Below, piece after piece: positions 53,055-60,682 of a stretch of 64,000 nt of DNA. Origin of the DNA: Propionispora hippei DSM 15287 (GTDB lineage: Bacteria > Bacillota > Negativicutes > Propionisporales > Propionisporaceae); the NCBI RefSeq assembly GCF_900141835.1, contig NZ_FQZD01000011.1:1-64000 (forward strand), given 5' to 3'. The number at the start of each line of letters is the position of its first letter. The stretch's first letter is position 1. A program made the position numbers and the translations under genes. Below the pieces are notes generated by a model, which worked only from the letters and a program-made list of their open reading frames with translations, searched no databases and was not told the DNA's origin.

Positions 53055-55532
53055 TTATACTGCCGCGTGTTCCGTCCGGGCGATCAGATCGTCCTGCAGA
53101 TCGGCGGACAGGTCGGTGAAATAAGCGCTGTAGCCGGCAATCCGGACAATCAGGTTGTGGTACTTCTCCGGTTCGGCCTTGGCGGCCAGCAATGTTTCGC
53201 GGTTAATTACGTTAAATTGGAGATGCCAGAGCTTAAGGTCGCACCAGGTGCGGATGAAGGAAACTAGTTTTTCCGTGCCTTCCTCACCGGCTACACAGGA
53301 GGGGCTGAGCTTTACATTTAAGAGACGGGCAGCCCGTTCGCGAAAATCCATATTTTTTGAACTGTAATTGGACAGCAGCACCGCCGTGGGACCATTGATA
53401 TCGGCGCCCTGGGAGGCCGAGGAGCCGTCGGAAAGCGGCGTGTAGGCACGGCGGCCGTTGGGGGTTGCGCTGACCACCTTGCCGAAGGGCACATGAGAGG
53501 TAAAGGGAACCAGCCGCAGATCAAGGTGTACGCCAAGCTCTTGGGAGTAACGCTGGGTAAACATCACGCACTGGCGGTCAAGTTCTTTGGCGATAGCGTC
53601 GGCATAGGCATCATCGTTGCCGTATTTAGGCGCGTTCAGCAGCCGGTGCCGGAGGATTTCCCGGCCTTCGAAGTTGTGTTCCAGCCCGTCGATGAGCTCG
53701 GCCATAGTTATCTTTTTGTCCTCGTAGACCAGCTTTTTAATGGCTGCCAGCGAATCGACCACGGTGCCATAACCCATGAATTCAAAGTAGCCCAGATCAA
53801 TGCCGCCGGGAATGACCGGTTCATGAATATCCTTGCATTCTTTCAGACAGAGGTCGTGCAGGGCCGAACCCAGCGGCCAGGCAAAATGCCGGGCCCGCAG
53901 GCCAATGATGACATGCTGCTGGATAAAGGCGTGTTTTAAGAAGTTAATATGCTGTGCCAGATAGGCCTGCCAGAATTGTTCCCAGGTGGTAAAGAGACGA
54001 GGATCGCCTGTCGCCAGGCCGATGATTTCATCGCCGTATAACTTCATTTTGCCGTTATACAGCGTCATTTCCACGGCGGCCGGGAAGTTGATGTAGGCGC
54101 AGGGGCTGGTGTAGGTATCACGGTTGGGCATGCGGCACTCGGCGCAGCCCGATACGGCGTAATCAAAGGCTTCATTAAAGCTGGCCCCTTTGGCCAGCAG
54201 CAGAGGAACCACTTCCTCGTCGTTGATCAGTTTGGGAAAGCCCGAGCCGTCCTTGATGGTTTCCGCCACTTCATACAGGTAGCGGGCGGGAACCCGTCCG
54301 TGAATCCGGGCGGCCAGGTCGGGATAATGGAGTGGGAATTCCCGTTTGGACTGGAGAAACAGATAAGTCAGCTCATTGGTGGCGTCGCGGCCATCCGGTG
54401 TCTGACCGCCGATCGTCACTGCCTCCCAGTGGGCATAGCCTTCATTGAAAGCGCCACCGGTGGGAGAAATATATAAATCAATGAACTGGGCCATGGACAG
54501 CCACATGCATTCCAGCCACTCAAGCACAGTTTCATCGGTCAAAGTTCCGTCGGCGATATCCTGTTGGTAATAGGGATAGAGATATTGATCCATACGGCCA
54601 TTGGAAATGATGGTGCCGGTTTTTTGCTCCAGCCGGGAAAACATCTGGGTGAACCACTGGGCCTGCATGGCTTCCCGGAAATTACGGGCCGGCTGCTCCG
54701 GAACATGGCGGCAGGTGGCGGCGATTTGCAGCAGTTCCTGCCGGCGCTGACGATTGGTTTCCCGGGCGGCCAGGTCTTCAGCCAGGTCGGCATGCCGTCT
54801 GGCCCAGAGGACAATGGCATCGCAGACAATAATGACAGCCTCCAGAAAGGGGGCTTTTTCCATCGTATCGGTCGGACTTAAGGGGTCAAGACCGGCCAGC
54901 TTTTCTGCTGCTTCCGCCTTGATGCCGGCAAAGCCGCGTTTCAGCACTTTTTCATAGTCGTGCACCCATTGGATGGAGGAACGGAACGAGGCCGTTTCAT
55001 TGACAATAAAGCGGGATTTTAATGGGTCCTGGGGATCATAAGTATATTTCAGGGTTTCTGCCGGCAGGGCTTTGGCCAGATTTTCATGAAAGGTTTTTCC
55101 CTGCCAGTACGGGGCGATTTCCTCAATGACAATCCGGGCGTCGGCCGGTGATACCGTGAAGGGCGATTCCTGCCGGGTCGGCATTTGTTCGATAGCCAGA
55201 CCGAGAAAATCACCGTCCAGCTCGGGATACAGGATGCCGTAACGGCCCTGGGAGCCGCCGCGGCCGACCAGGAGCTGGTGATCGTCAATGTAAACGGTGA
55301 TGTGCTCGGCAATGTGATATAAGGCTTTGGACCAGCGCAAAATAAGCGGCTGACCCTCAGTCTGGCGGAAGGATTCGGTAAAATACTTGGCCCGTTCCAC
55401 ATCCACCTGCGGGCGAACATCCTGGAAGGTATTTAAAATATCACGGGTTCTGCCACGGCGGTACGGCAGCGGTTTTCCCGCTATTTCACTCTGGATTCGC
55501 TGTTCCTGCGGGGATAATACAGCAAGAGACAT
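53055..55532 (-). CDS. islA: Glycyl-radical lyase, isethionate sulfite-lyase type
   Basis: An 825-residue enzyme of the pyruvate formate-lyase superfamily. The thiyl Cys463 and base Glu465 are in [16 protein letters not shown], and the radical glycine is Gly800 in RIAGYSAYF. The active-site block, the length and the C-terminal sequence fit isethionate sulfite-lyase as I recall it, rather than choline lyase (GCVEP) or diol dehydratase. It would cut isethionate to acetaldehyde and sulfite. It sits between its activase and an MFS transporter. A dihydroxypropanesulfonate-type lyase is the main alternative. Confidence 0.75.
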   Translation of the reverse strand: MSLAVLSPQEQRIQSEIAGKPLPYRRGRTRDILNTFQDVRPQVDVERAKYFTESFRQTEGQPLILRWSKALYHIAEHITVYIDDHQLLVGRGGSQGRYGILYPELDGDFLGLAIEQMPTRQESPFTVSPADARIVIEEIAPYWQGKTFHENLAKALPAETLKYTYDPQDPLKSRFIVNETASFRSSIQWVHDYEKVLKRGFAGIKAEAAEKLAGLDPLSPTDTMEKAPFLEAVIIVCDAIVLWARRHADLAEDLAARETNRQRRQELLQIAATCRHVPEQPARNFREAMQAQWFTQMFSRLEQKTGTIISNGRMDQYLYPYYQQDIADGTLTDETVLEWLECMWLSMAQFIDLYISPTGGAFNEGYAHWEAVTIGGQTPDGRDATNELTYLFLQSKREFPLHYPDLAARIHGRVPARYLYEVAETIKDGSGFPKLINDEEVVPLLLAKGASFNEAFDYAVSGCAECRMPNRDTYTSPCAYINFPAAVEMTLYNGKMKLYGDEIIGLATGDPRLFTTWEQFWQAYLAQHINFLKHAFIQQHVIIGLRARHFAWPLGSALHDLCLKECKDIHEPVIPGGIDLGYFEFMGYGTVVDSLAAIKKLVYEDKKITMAELIDGLEHNFEGREILRHRLLNAPKYGNDDAYADAIAKELDRQCVMFTQRYSQELGVHLDLRLVPFTSHVPFGKVVSATPNGRRAYTPLSDGSSASQGADINGPTAVLLSNYSSKNMDFRERAARLLNVKLSPSCVAGEEGTEKLVSFIRTWCDLKLWHLQFNVINRETLLAAKAEPEKYHNLIVRIAGYSAYFTDLSADLQDDLIARTEHAAV

Positions 55533-55581
55533 AATAAATCATCCTTTCGGTTTTAGGGCGTGAGGCCACGTCCTGGCCTGA

Positions 55582-56907
55582 TTATGAGTTGGCAATGCTA
55601 AGAGCGTCTTTCACCTCGACGGCTTTGGTCCGGCGCGAACCGATCCAATAGGCGCTTGCGGCGCTGACCAGGCCGGAAAAGAGCACATAGGCGCAGATCA
55701 GGGCCGGATCACCCTGGTTGTATTGCAGTAAGTAGGCGGCAATCAGCGGCGTCAGACCACTGGCGAAGATACCGGAGAACTGATAGACGAAGGAAATGCC
55801 GGTATAGCGGTGACGGGCGGCGAACAGCTCGGCAAACAGGGCTGCTTCCGGACCGTATACCGAGGCGTAGAGGATGCCGAAGGGGATAATGATGGCCAGC
55901 CAGATGGCTGTTATATTACCGGAACTGTTGGCTAGCAGCCAAAAGGCCGGGAAGACGGAAAGGCCGGTAAGCAGGCTGCCGATCCAATAGATTTTGGCCC
56001 GGCCGATGCGGTCGGACAGATGACCGAAGAGGGGGATAAAGAAGCACATGACCAGCGCGGCCAGCATAACTCCCAGCAGGGCATCGGTCCGGGAGATATG
56101 GAGCGACTGGGTTAAATAACTGATGGAAAATACGCCGAAGATATTAAAGAATACACCGTCGATGTAGCGGGCTCCCATACCGGCCAGGACATTGCCGGAG
56201 GATTGGCGCCACATATCGGCCAAGGGCAGTCTGGATTCTTCTCTGGCCGCTTTTACCTGTTTAAAGTCCGGTGTTTCGGCAATGTGGGCGCGTATCCAGG
56301 TGCCGATGACCACCAGAATAAAGCTGAACAGGAAGGCGGCCCGCCAACCCCAGGTCATGAACTGGACGTCAGTTAGGACATAGGATAGCAACCCGACGAC
56401 ACCCGAGGCCAGGCATAAACCGATGGAGAGGCCGATTTGCGGCAGGCTGGCATAGTAGCCTTTTTGGCCGGCCGGAGCATATTCAAAAGTCATCAGTACG
56501 GCGCCGCCCCATTCGCCGCCCAGACCGATACCCTGCAACACTCGCAGCAGCAGCAGCAGCAGGGGGGCCCAGATACCGATTTGGGCATAAGTAGGGACCA
56601 GACCGATCAATACGGTGGAAACTCCCATAATCATCAGCGTCATGACCAGCATGCTTTTCCGGCCGATTTTGTCGCCAAAATGGCCAAAAATCACGCCGCC
56701 TAACGGACGGGTAATGAACCCGACGGCAAAGGTGGCGTAAGCCAGCAAGGTAGCAACCAGGGGATCGCTGGCGGGGAAATACAGCTTATTGAATACAATG
56801 CCGGCGACTACGCCGTACAGAAAAAAATCATACCATTCGATAGTGGCGCCCACCAGGCTGGCCAATACCACTTTTCTTATGGCTGTTGCATTTTCTAACT
56901 TTCCCAT
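55582..56907 (-). CDS. MFS transporter, metabolite:H+ symporter family
   Basis: A 441-residue protein with 12 helices. ATIEWYDFFLYGVVAG and FGDKIGRKSMLV are typical of the MHS (ShiA/ProP/KgtP) family, which imports small acids with protons. The ATG at 56907 has GAGGAGGAT upstream; a longer frame runs into the leader hairpin. First gene of the operon, so it is the likely importer for the sulfonate or other substrate of the lyase. Confidence 0.85.
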   Translation of the reverse strand: MGKLENATAIRKVVLASLVGATIEWYDFFLYGVVAGIVFNKLYFPASDPLVATLLAYATFAVGFITRPLGGVIFGHFGDKIGRKSMLVMTLMIMGVSTVLIGLVPTYAQIGIWAPLLLLLLRVLQGIGLGGEWGGAVLMTFEYAPAGQKGYYASLPQIGLSIGLCLASGVVGLLSYVLTDVQFMTWGWRAAFLFSFILVVIGTWIRAHIAETPDFKQVKAAREESRLPLADMWRQSSGNVLAGMGARYIDGVFFNIFGVFSISYLTQSLHISRTDALLGVMLAALVMCFFIPLFGHLSDRIGRAKIYWIGSLLTGLSVFPAFWLLANSSGNITAIWLAIIIPFGILYASVYGPEAALFAELFAARHRYTGISFVYQFSGIFASGLTPLIAAYLLQYNQGDPALICAYVLFSGLVSAASAYWIGSRRTKAVEVKDALSIANS

Positions 56908-56968
56908 GAATATCCTCCTCGAATTTGATAAACATTTTCTCTGACCGGTTGAAAGAGTCCGGACATGC

Positions 56969-57028
56969 AAAAAAGCCTGAAGACAAAAAACGCTGTAGTA
57001 TACAGCAGATTTTTAGTCTTCAGGCTTT
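56969..57028 (-). promoter_or_regulatory. Terminator-like hairpin in the operon leader
   Basis: On the minus strand, arms at 57028-57016 and 56984-56972 (AAAGCCTGAAGAC) form a 13-bp stem, with T6 directly after it (56974-56969). An inner hairpin GCTGTA-TACAGC (56992-57006) fills the loop. It lies between the promoter (57066-57095) and the first gene and nothing is transcribed into it from upstream, so it can only act as an attenuator or stabilising leader structure. Confidence 0.75.
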
Positions 57029-57065
57029 CTGATCAACTAAATCAAAATATTATTTTATTACAGAA

Positions 57066-57095
57066 AGTATAGCAGTGCAGCCGTTTGTCTGTCAA
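57066..57095 (-). promoter_or_regulatory. Promoter of the MFS-islA-islB operon
   Basis: On the minus strand TTGACA (57095-57090), 18 nt, TATACT (57071-57066); start near 57059, giving a leader of about 150 nt. Confidence 0.75.
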
Positions 57096-57109
57096 TAGTT
57101 TTATCTGAA

Positions 57110-57139
57110 TTGACAACAGGCGGGGTGGAGGGATACAAT
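57110..57139 (+). promoter_or_regulatory. Promoter of the divergent MFS gene
   Basis: TTGACA (57110-57115), 18 nt, TACAAT (57134-57139). Its start near 57146 rules out translation from the in-frame TTG at 57141. Confidence 0.75.
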
Positions 57140-57209
57140 TTTGTTAAACCTACCTGTTTTTGCCATAAATCAAGGGATAGAAAATTTCTTGAAAGCGGAG
57201 GGAGAGAAA

Positions 57210-58379
57210 TTGGACGAATTCAGTTTACTATCCAGAAATTTTGTGCTGCTTTGCCTGTCCGGCTTTTTGTATTTTGGCAGTTTTTATTTACTGTTGCCGA
57301 CCATACCGCAGTTTGTGGCCGGTTTGGGCGGAACGGCCAGCCAGATCGGTCTGGTTATGGGCGCATTTACCCTGGCCTCCGTTATTTTTCGTCCCTATTT
57401 TGGCAAACAGGCCGACCGTTACGGCCGCAAACGGCTGATGCTGCTGGGCGCGGGCTGTTTTGCGGCGTTGTTCGTTCTGTACGGAGTTACGCGGGAGATT
57501 CTTCCCTTATATGGCCTCCGGCTGCTGCATGGAGTGGCTCATGGCTGTTATTTGGCTGCGGCTTACGCTTATATCGCCGACCTGGCACCACCGAAACGCC
57601 GGGGTGAGGTCATAGGGGTGTATGGCGTGGCCAATGTGATCGCCATGGCGTTATTTCCGGCCTGGGGCAGTCTGGTAATTGCCAGCTCCCATGATTTTTC
57701 CCGGCTGTTTACCTATTCGCTGATAATTGCCGGCCTGGCCTGTACAGCCGTGATGTTTGTCGATGAATTGAAACCCGAAGGGACGCAGGTGCAAAAGGTA
57801 AGCCTAAAACAAGTGGCAAAACAGCCGGCTGTGCTGGTGGCCTCGTTTACCTTTCTCACTGCTTCCACCGTGTATGGCACGGTCATCACTTTCTTGCCTG
57901 TCTATGCGCCACAACAGGGTATTGCGAACTTTGGCATTTTTTTTACCACCTACGCCTGCTTTACGCTGGTCAGCCGGGTAGTGGCCGGCAAGCTGTCCGA
58001 CCGCTACGGGCGGAAGGCCGTCATTCTGCCTTTCTTGGTACTCTTGGCTTTGGCTACCGGTCTTTTGCCCTTTTTAAGCAGCGAACGGCTGCTTATCGTT
58101 ATCGGCGGTTGTTTCGGCCTGGGCTTCGGCGCTTTCATGCCCGCCTTGAACGCCTTTGTGGTAGACCGGACTTTGCCGCATGAGCGGGCCAGCGCCCTTG
58201 CCTTTTTTACGGCTTTTATGGACATCGGCATTACTACCGGGGCAGTCGGGTTAGGCATTGTCGGCGAACATTGGGGCTACGGCACGATGTACGGACTGGG
58301 TAGCCTGCTGGTCTGTCTGGGCATGCTGCTGTTTGCTTTAGGATCGGAGAAAACGCGTTTGCCAGACGCCGGTGAATGA
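57210..58379 (+). CDS. MFS transporter (multidrug or metabolite efflux type)
   Basis: A 389-residue protein, 12 helices. GKQADRYGRKRLMLLG and GKLSDRYGRKAVILPF are the repeated MFS motif A in both halves. The TTG at 57210 is preceded by GGAGGGAG and lies behind a good promoter. It is divergent from the islA operon; a shared role (for instance export of a product) is possible but not shown. Confidence 0.83.
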   Translation: MDEFSLLSRNFVLLCLSGFLYFGSFYLLLPTIPQFVAGLGGTASQIGLVMGAFTLASVIFRPYFGKQADRYGRKRLMLLGAGCFAALFVLYGVTREILPLYGLRLLHGVAHGCYLAAAYAYIADLAPPKRRGEVIGVYGVANVIAMALFPAWGSLVIASSHDFSRLFTYSLIIAGLACTAVMFVDELKPEGTQVQKVSLKQVAKQPAVLVASFTFLTASTVYGTVITFLPVYAPQQGIANFGIFFTTYACFTLVSRVVAGKLSDRYGRKAVILPFLVLLALATGLLPFLSSERLLIVIGGCFGLGFGAFMPALNAFVVDRTLPHERASALAFFTAFMDIGITTGAVGLGIVGEHWGYGTMYGLGSLLVCLGMLLFALGSEKTRLPDAGE

Positions 58380-58384
58380 AAAAC

Positions 58385-58549
58385 TTAGTGGTCTGTCTAC
58401 TTTGAAGTCATAATTATTTTACGGTCCTTTGGCCGCAATGCTTTGTTGTCGTCAGCTTACATATATTTGATATGTGCGCTTCCTTCGCCTCGCCTTGCGA
58501 AAAAATTCCCGCAAATTCTTTTATGCTTTCAAAGTAGACAGACCACTAA
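58385..58549. repeat. Interspersed inverted-repeat element, copy 6 (most complete)
   Basis: The 165-bp element has perfect 22-bp terminal inverted repeats: 58385-58406 (starting TTAGTGGTCTGTCTAC) and 58528-58549. The centre holds GTTGTCGTCAG, a small AT-rich stem (CATATATTTGATATG) and CTTCGCCTCGCCTTGCGAAAAA. It starts 5 bp after the stop of the MFS gene. No coding sequence. Confidence 0.85.
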
Positions 58550-58566
58550 CGGGGCAGCGGTGTATT

Positions 58567-58683
58567 TTACGTATTGGGATGGTTTGGCTTGTCCATGTAT
58601 TTGTCGTAGTCCTGCAGATTTTTGTTTTGTTTCTGGTTTTGTGCGTTCTTTTGCTGTTTTTGCTTATTGTCCTGCTGTGCCAT
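58567..58683 (-). CDS. Very small Gln/Lys/Asn-rich protein
   Basis: A 38-residue protein (MAQQDNKQKQQKNAQNQKQN to the tail YDKYMDKPNHPNT) behind an ideal AGGAGGTGATC site 7 nt before the ATG. That strong site makes it a real gene despite its size. It is hydrophilic and disordered, with no membrane segment. The composition is reminiscent of small spore or nucleoid-associated proteins, but I do not recognise it. It lies between two copies of the interspersed repeat. Confidence 0.7.
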   Translation of the reverse strand: MAQQDNKQKQQKNAQNQKQNKNLQDYDKYMDKPNHPNT

Positions 58684-58735
58684 GTGATCACCTCCTGCTT
58701 TTGGGGAATCACTGATTTATTCACACCGCGCATCC

Positions 58736-58899
58736 TAGTGGTCCACTAACTCTGAAAATACAATTCCTTTACGGTCCTTTTTCCGTAAGGCATCGTTGTC
58801 GTCGACTTACCTATGTTCGATAGGTGCGTCTCCTCCGCCTTGCCTTACGAAAAAATTCCCGCAAATTAATTTGCACTTTCAAAGTTGGCGAACCACTAA
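58736..58899. repeat. Interspersed inverted-repeat element, copy 7
   Basis: Same plan as copy 6: ends TAGTGGTCCACTAAC and the inverse GTTGGCGAACCACTA, which differ from copy 6 but still largely pair with each other. The centre holds GTTGTCGTCGACTTACC, a TAT..ATA stem and CTCCGCCTTGCCTTACGA. Confidence 0.8.
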
Positions 58900-58903
58900 C
58901 GGA

Positions 58904-59010
58904 TCTTTTTCCGCCTGGCTACGTCAGCAAAACCTTGAAATAGGGGCCGCTATTCCTGCGGTTTTACTTCCTTGCCAGCCGAAAAAATCTCTCGCCAGGC
59001 TGGCAGGCTC
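58904..59010. repeat. Possible diverged eighth copy
   Basis: TTTTTCCGCCTGGCTACGTC then ACTTCCTTGCCAGCCGAAAAAA has the order and flanks of the family core without its terminal repeats. Weak match. Confidence 0.3.
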
Positions 59011-59346
59011 ATTAAATCAGCGGTTCCCTTAGTATTTGCGTCGTCCCCAAGGGCTATGCAGCAGGTGGCGGATTTGGCCGGTATTTAGCGCTCCCAAGAG
59101 CTTTTGAGGCGGAAAAGTTTTTATGACTGACAGACAGCAAGTTTCGTTTTGGCCATAATAATCGCCGCCTGTTCCGTCCGGGCAGGCAGGTTGGTTGGCA
59201 CATAGTTAAAAGAGGTGGTGCCCATACTAAGCTGGATATATGAAATTTCCTGCCGGCAGCCAGCCGATCCAGGGAATAAAGGAGAAGAAGACCAATCCAA
59301 ATAGGCAAGACGGTTAAGATACTATGAAAAAGAGAGGGTGTAAGGC
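59011..59346. other. Intergenic stretch, no supported gene
   Basis: One plus-strand frame is protein-like for about 25 residues (GYAAGGGFGRYLALPRAFEA) and ends at a TGA near 59125; nothing else is recognisable. Probably a relic. Confidence 0.3.
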
Positions 59347-59742
59347 ATGGATGAGGTTTTAGCGTTTTTATTGGACAATCGTGTGTTTTATCTGGCCACG
59401 GTGGAGGGAAATGTTCCGAAGGTGCGTCCCTTCGGTTTTGCCATGGTATTTGAGGGAAAGCTCTATTTTGGCACCAATAATCAAAAGCCCGTATACCGGC
59501 AGCTAAAGGACAATCCCCTGTTTGAAATCAGCACAACTTCGCAGAGCGGCGAGTGGCTGCGACTCAGTGGCAAGGCCGTATTCGACACCACACTCCAAAC
59601 CAAGCAGGCAGCTTTGGAAGCTATGCCCACACTAAAGAAAATGTATAGCGTGGATGATACGGTTTTTGAACTTTTTTACGTTGCCGAAGGCGAAGCGACT
59701 TTCCGGGATATGAAGGGATCATCCAGAACGGTTGCATTATAA
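59347..59742 (+). CDS. Pyridoxamine-phosphate-oxidase-like small flavoprotein
   Basis: A 131-residue split-barrel domain: FYLATVEGNVPKVRPFGFAM, LYFGTNNQKPVYRQLKDNPL and EWLRLSGKAVFD are the usual FMN-binding strands. Such single-domain proteins are common in anaerobes and mostly uncharacterised. It is monocistronic with a perfect terminator. Confidence 0.85.
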   Translation: MDEVLAFLLDNRVFYLATVEGNVPKVRPFGFAMVFEGKLYFGTNNQKPVYRQLKDNPLFEISTTSQSGEWLRLSGKAVFDTTLQTKQAALEAMPTLKKMYSVDDTVFELFYVAEGEATFRDMKGSSRTVAL

Positions 59743-59743
59743 C

Positions 59744-59791
59744 AACAAGCGGTTGTCACAGTCTGTTGACTGTGACAACCGCTTGTTTTGT
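59744..59791 (+). terminator. Terminator, perfect 20-bp arms
   Basis: 59744-59763 pairs with 59768-59787 (core AAGCGGTTGTCACAG), loop TGTT, then T residues. Confidence 0.9.
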
Positions 59792-60056
59792 ATTATGGTT
59801 ACCAGGCTTTATAGGTAAGGTCGACATTTGCTGCAATGGTTGCCGTGCTAGCGGAAAGCAGCCGATAAAAAAATAAGCTATTAAGAGAAAATCATTTGAA
59901 TTTTGTGTGTTGCCCACCTATTTCCATATAATGACGCAGCTTAAGGCATTATAGAAAATAATTTGACCTTTTGACTTTTTAATCTTTTTCATCCTTTTGT
60001 TATAATAAAGACAAGCCGATAAACGGTTTCTTAAATAGCGGAAGGAGTGAGTAAAT

Positions 60057-60500
60057 ATGTTCAATCTGGTTCCTTTCAACCGAAAGAATGAGGTGGCGCC
60101 AAGGGAGGATTTTTTTAATCATCTATTTGATCAATTCTTCCGGGAAGATTTCTTTGCTCCTTTTATGGCGGCAGGCAACAGTTTTCGGGTAGATCTTCGG
60201 GAAAATCGGGATGCCTATCTTATCAGTGCCGACTTACCGGGAATGAGAAAAGAAGATATTACCATTCAATTTGCCAATGATTACCTGACTATTTCCGCCA
60301 AACGGCAGGAAGAAGTGACGAATCAGGAAGAAAATTACTTACGCCGTGAACGGCACCAGGGAGAGTACAGCCGGAGTTTTTATATTAAAAATGTCCGGGA
60401 TGAGGCCATTGATGCCGAATTTAAAGACGGTGTGCTGACCGTAACGCTGCCGAAACGTGAGCCGGAAGCGAACAACAATAGAACCATTACCATTCGTTGA
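60057..60500 (+). CDS. hsp20: Hsp20/alpha-crystallin small heat-shock protein
   Basis: A 147-residue ATP-independent chaperone. The crystallin domain runs from FRVDLRENRDAYLISADLPG to VLTVTLPKREPE, with the conserved A-x-x-x-G-V-L-like DGVLTVTLP. The C-terminal TITIR takes the place of the I-x-I motif for oligomer assembly. A TATAAT box lies at 60001-60006; TTGACT at 59971 is too far for a normal spacer. No CIRCE element is seen. Confidence 0.93.
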   Translation: MFNLVPFNRKNEVAPREDFFNHLFDQFFREDFFAPFMAAGNSFRVDLRENRDAYLISADLPGMRKEDITIQFANDYLTISAKRQEEVTNQEENYLRRERHQGEYSRSFYIKNVRDEAIDAEFKDGVLTVTLPKREPEANNNRTITIR

Positions 60501-60519
60501 GGAACAGGTGGTTGAAGAA

Positions 60520-60572
60520 AAGACCCGGCAGCCAGTGCTAATAAAAAGTACTGGCTGTCGGGTCTTTTTTTT
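60520..60572 (+). terminator. Terminator of hsp20
   Basis: Arms 60520-60536 (AAGACCCGGCAGCCAGT) and 60550-60566, followed by eight T residues. Confidence 0.9.
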
Positions 60573-60682
60573 GCAGTCATATTATTAAGCCGGCAGTTAC
60601 TAAAACCAATATCCGGCATATGATACAGCATGGTGCTATAACAAAATGCCCGAAAATGGGCGGCAGGGAAAGAGGAATGCCT

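Noticed and set aside
58443-58749. Two plus-strand frames of about 90 codons, rich in Cys, Leu and Phe
   Set aside because: They run through a repeat and the antisense of the 38-residue gene, whose ribosome site is far better.
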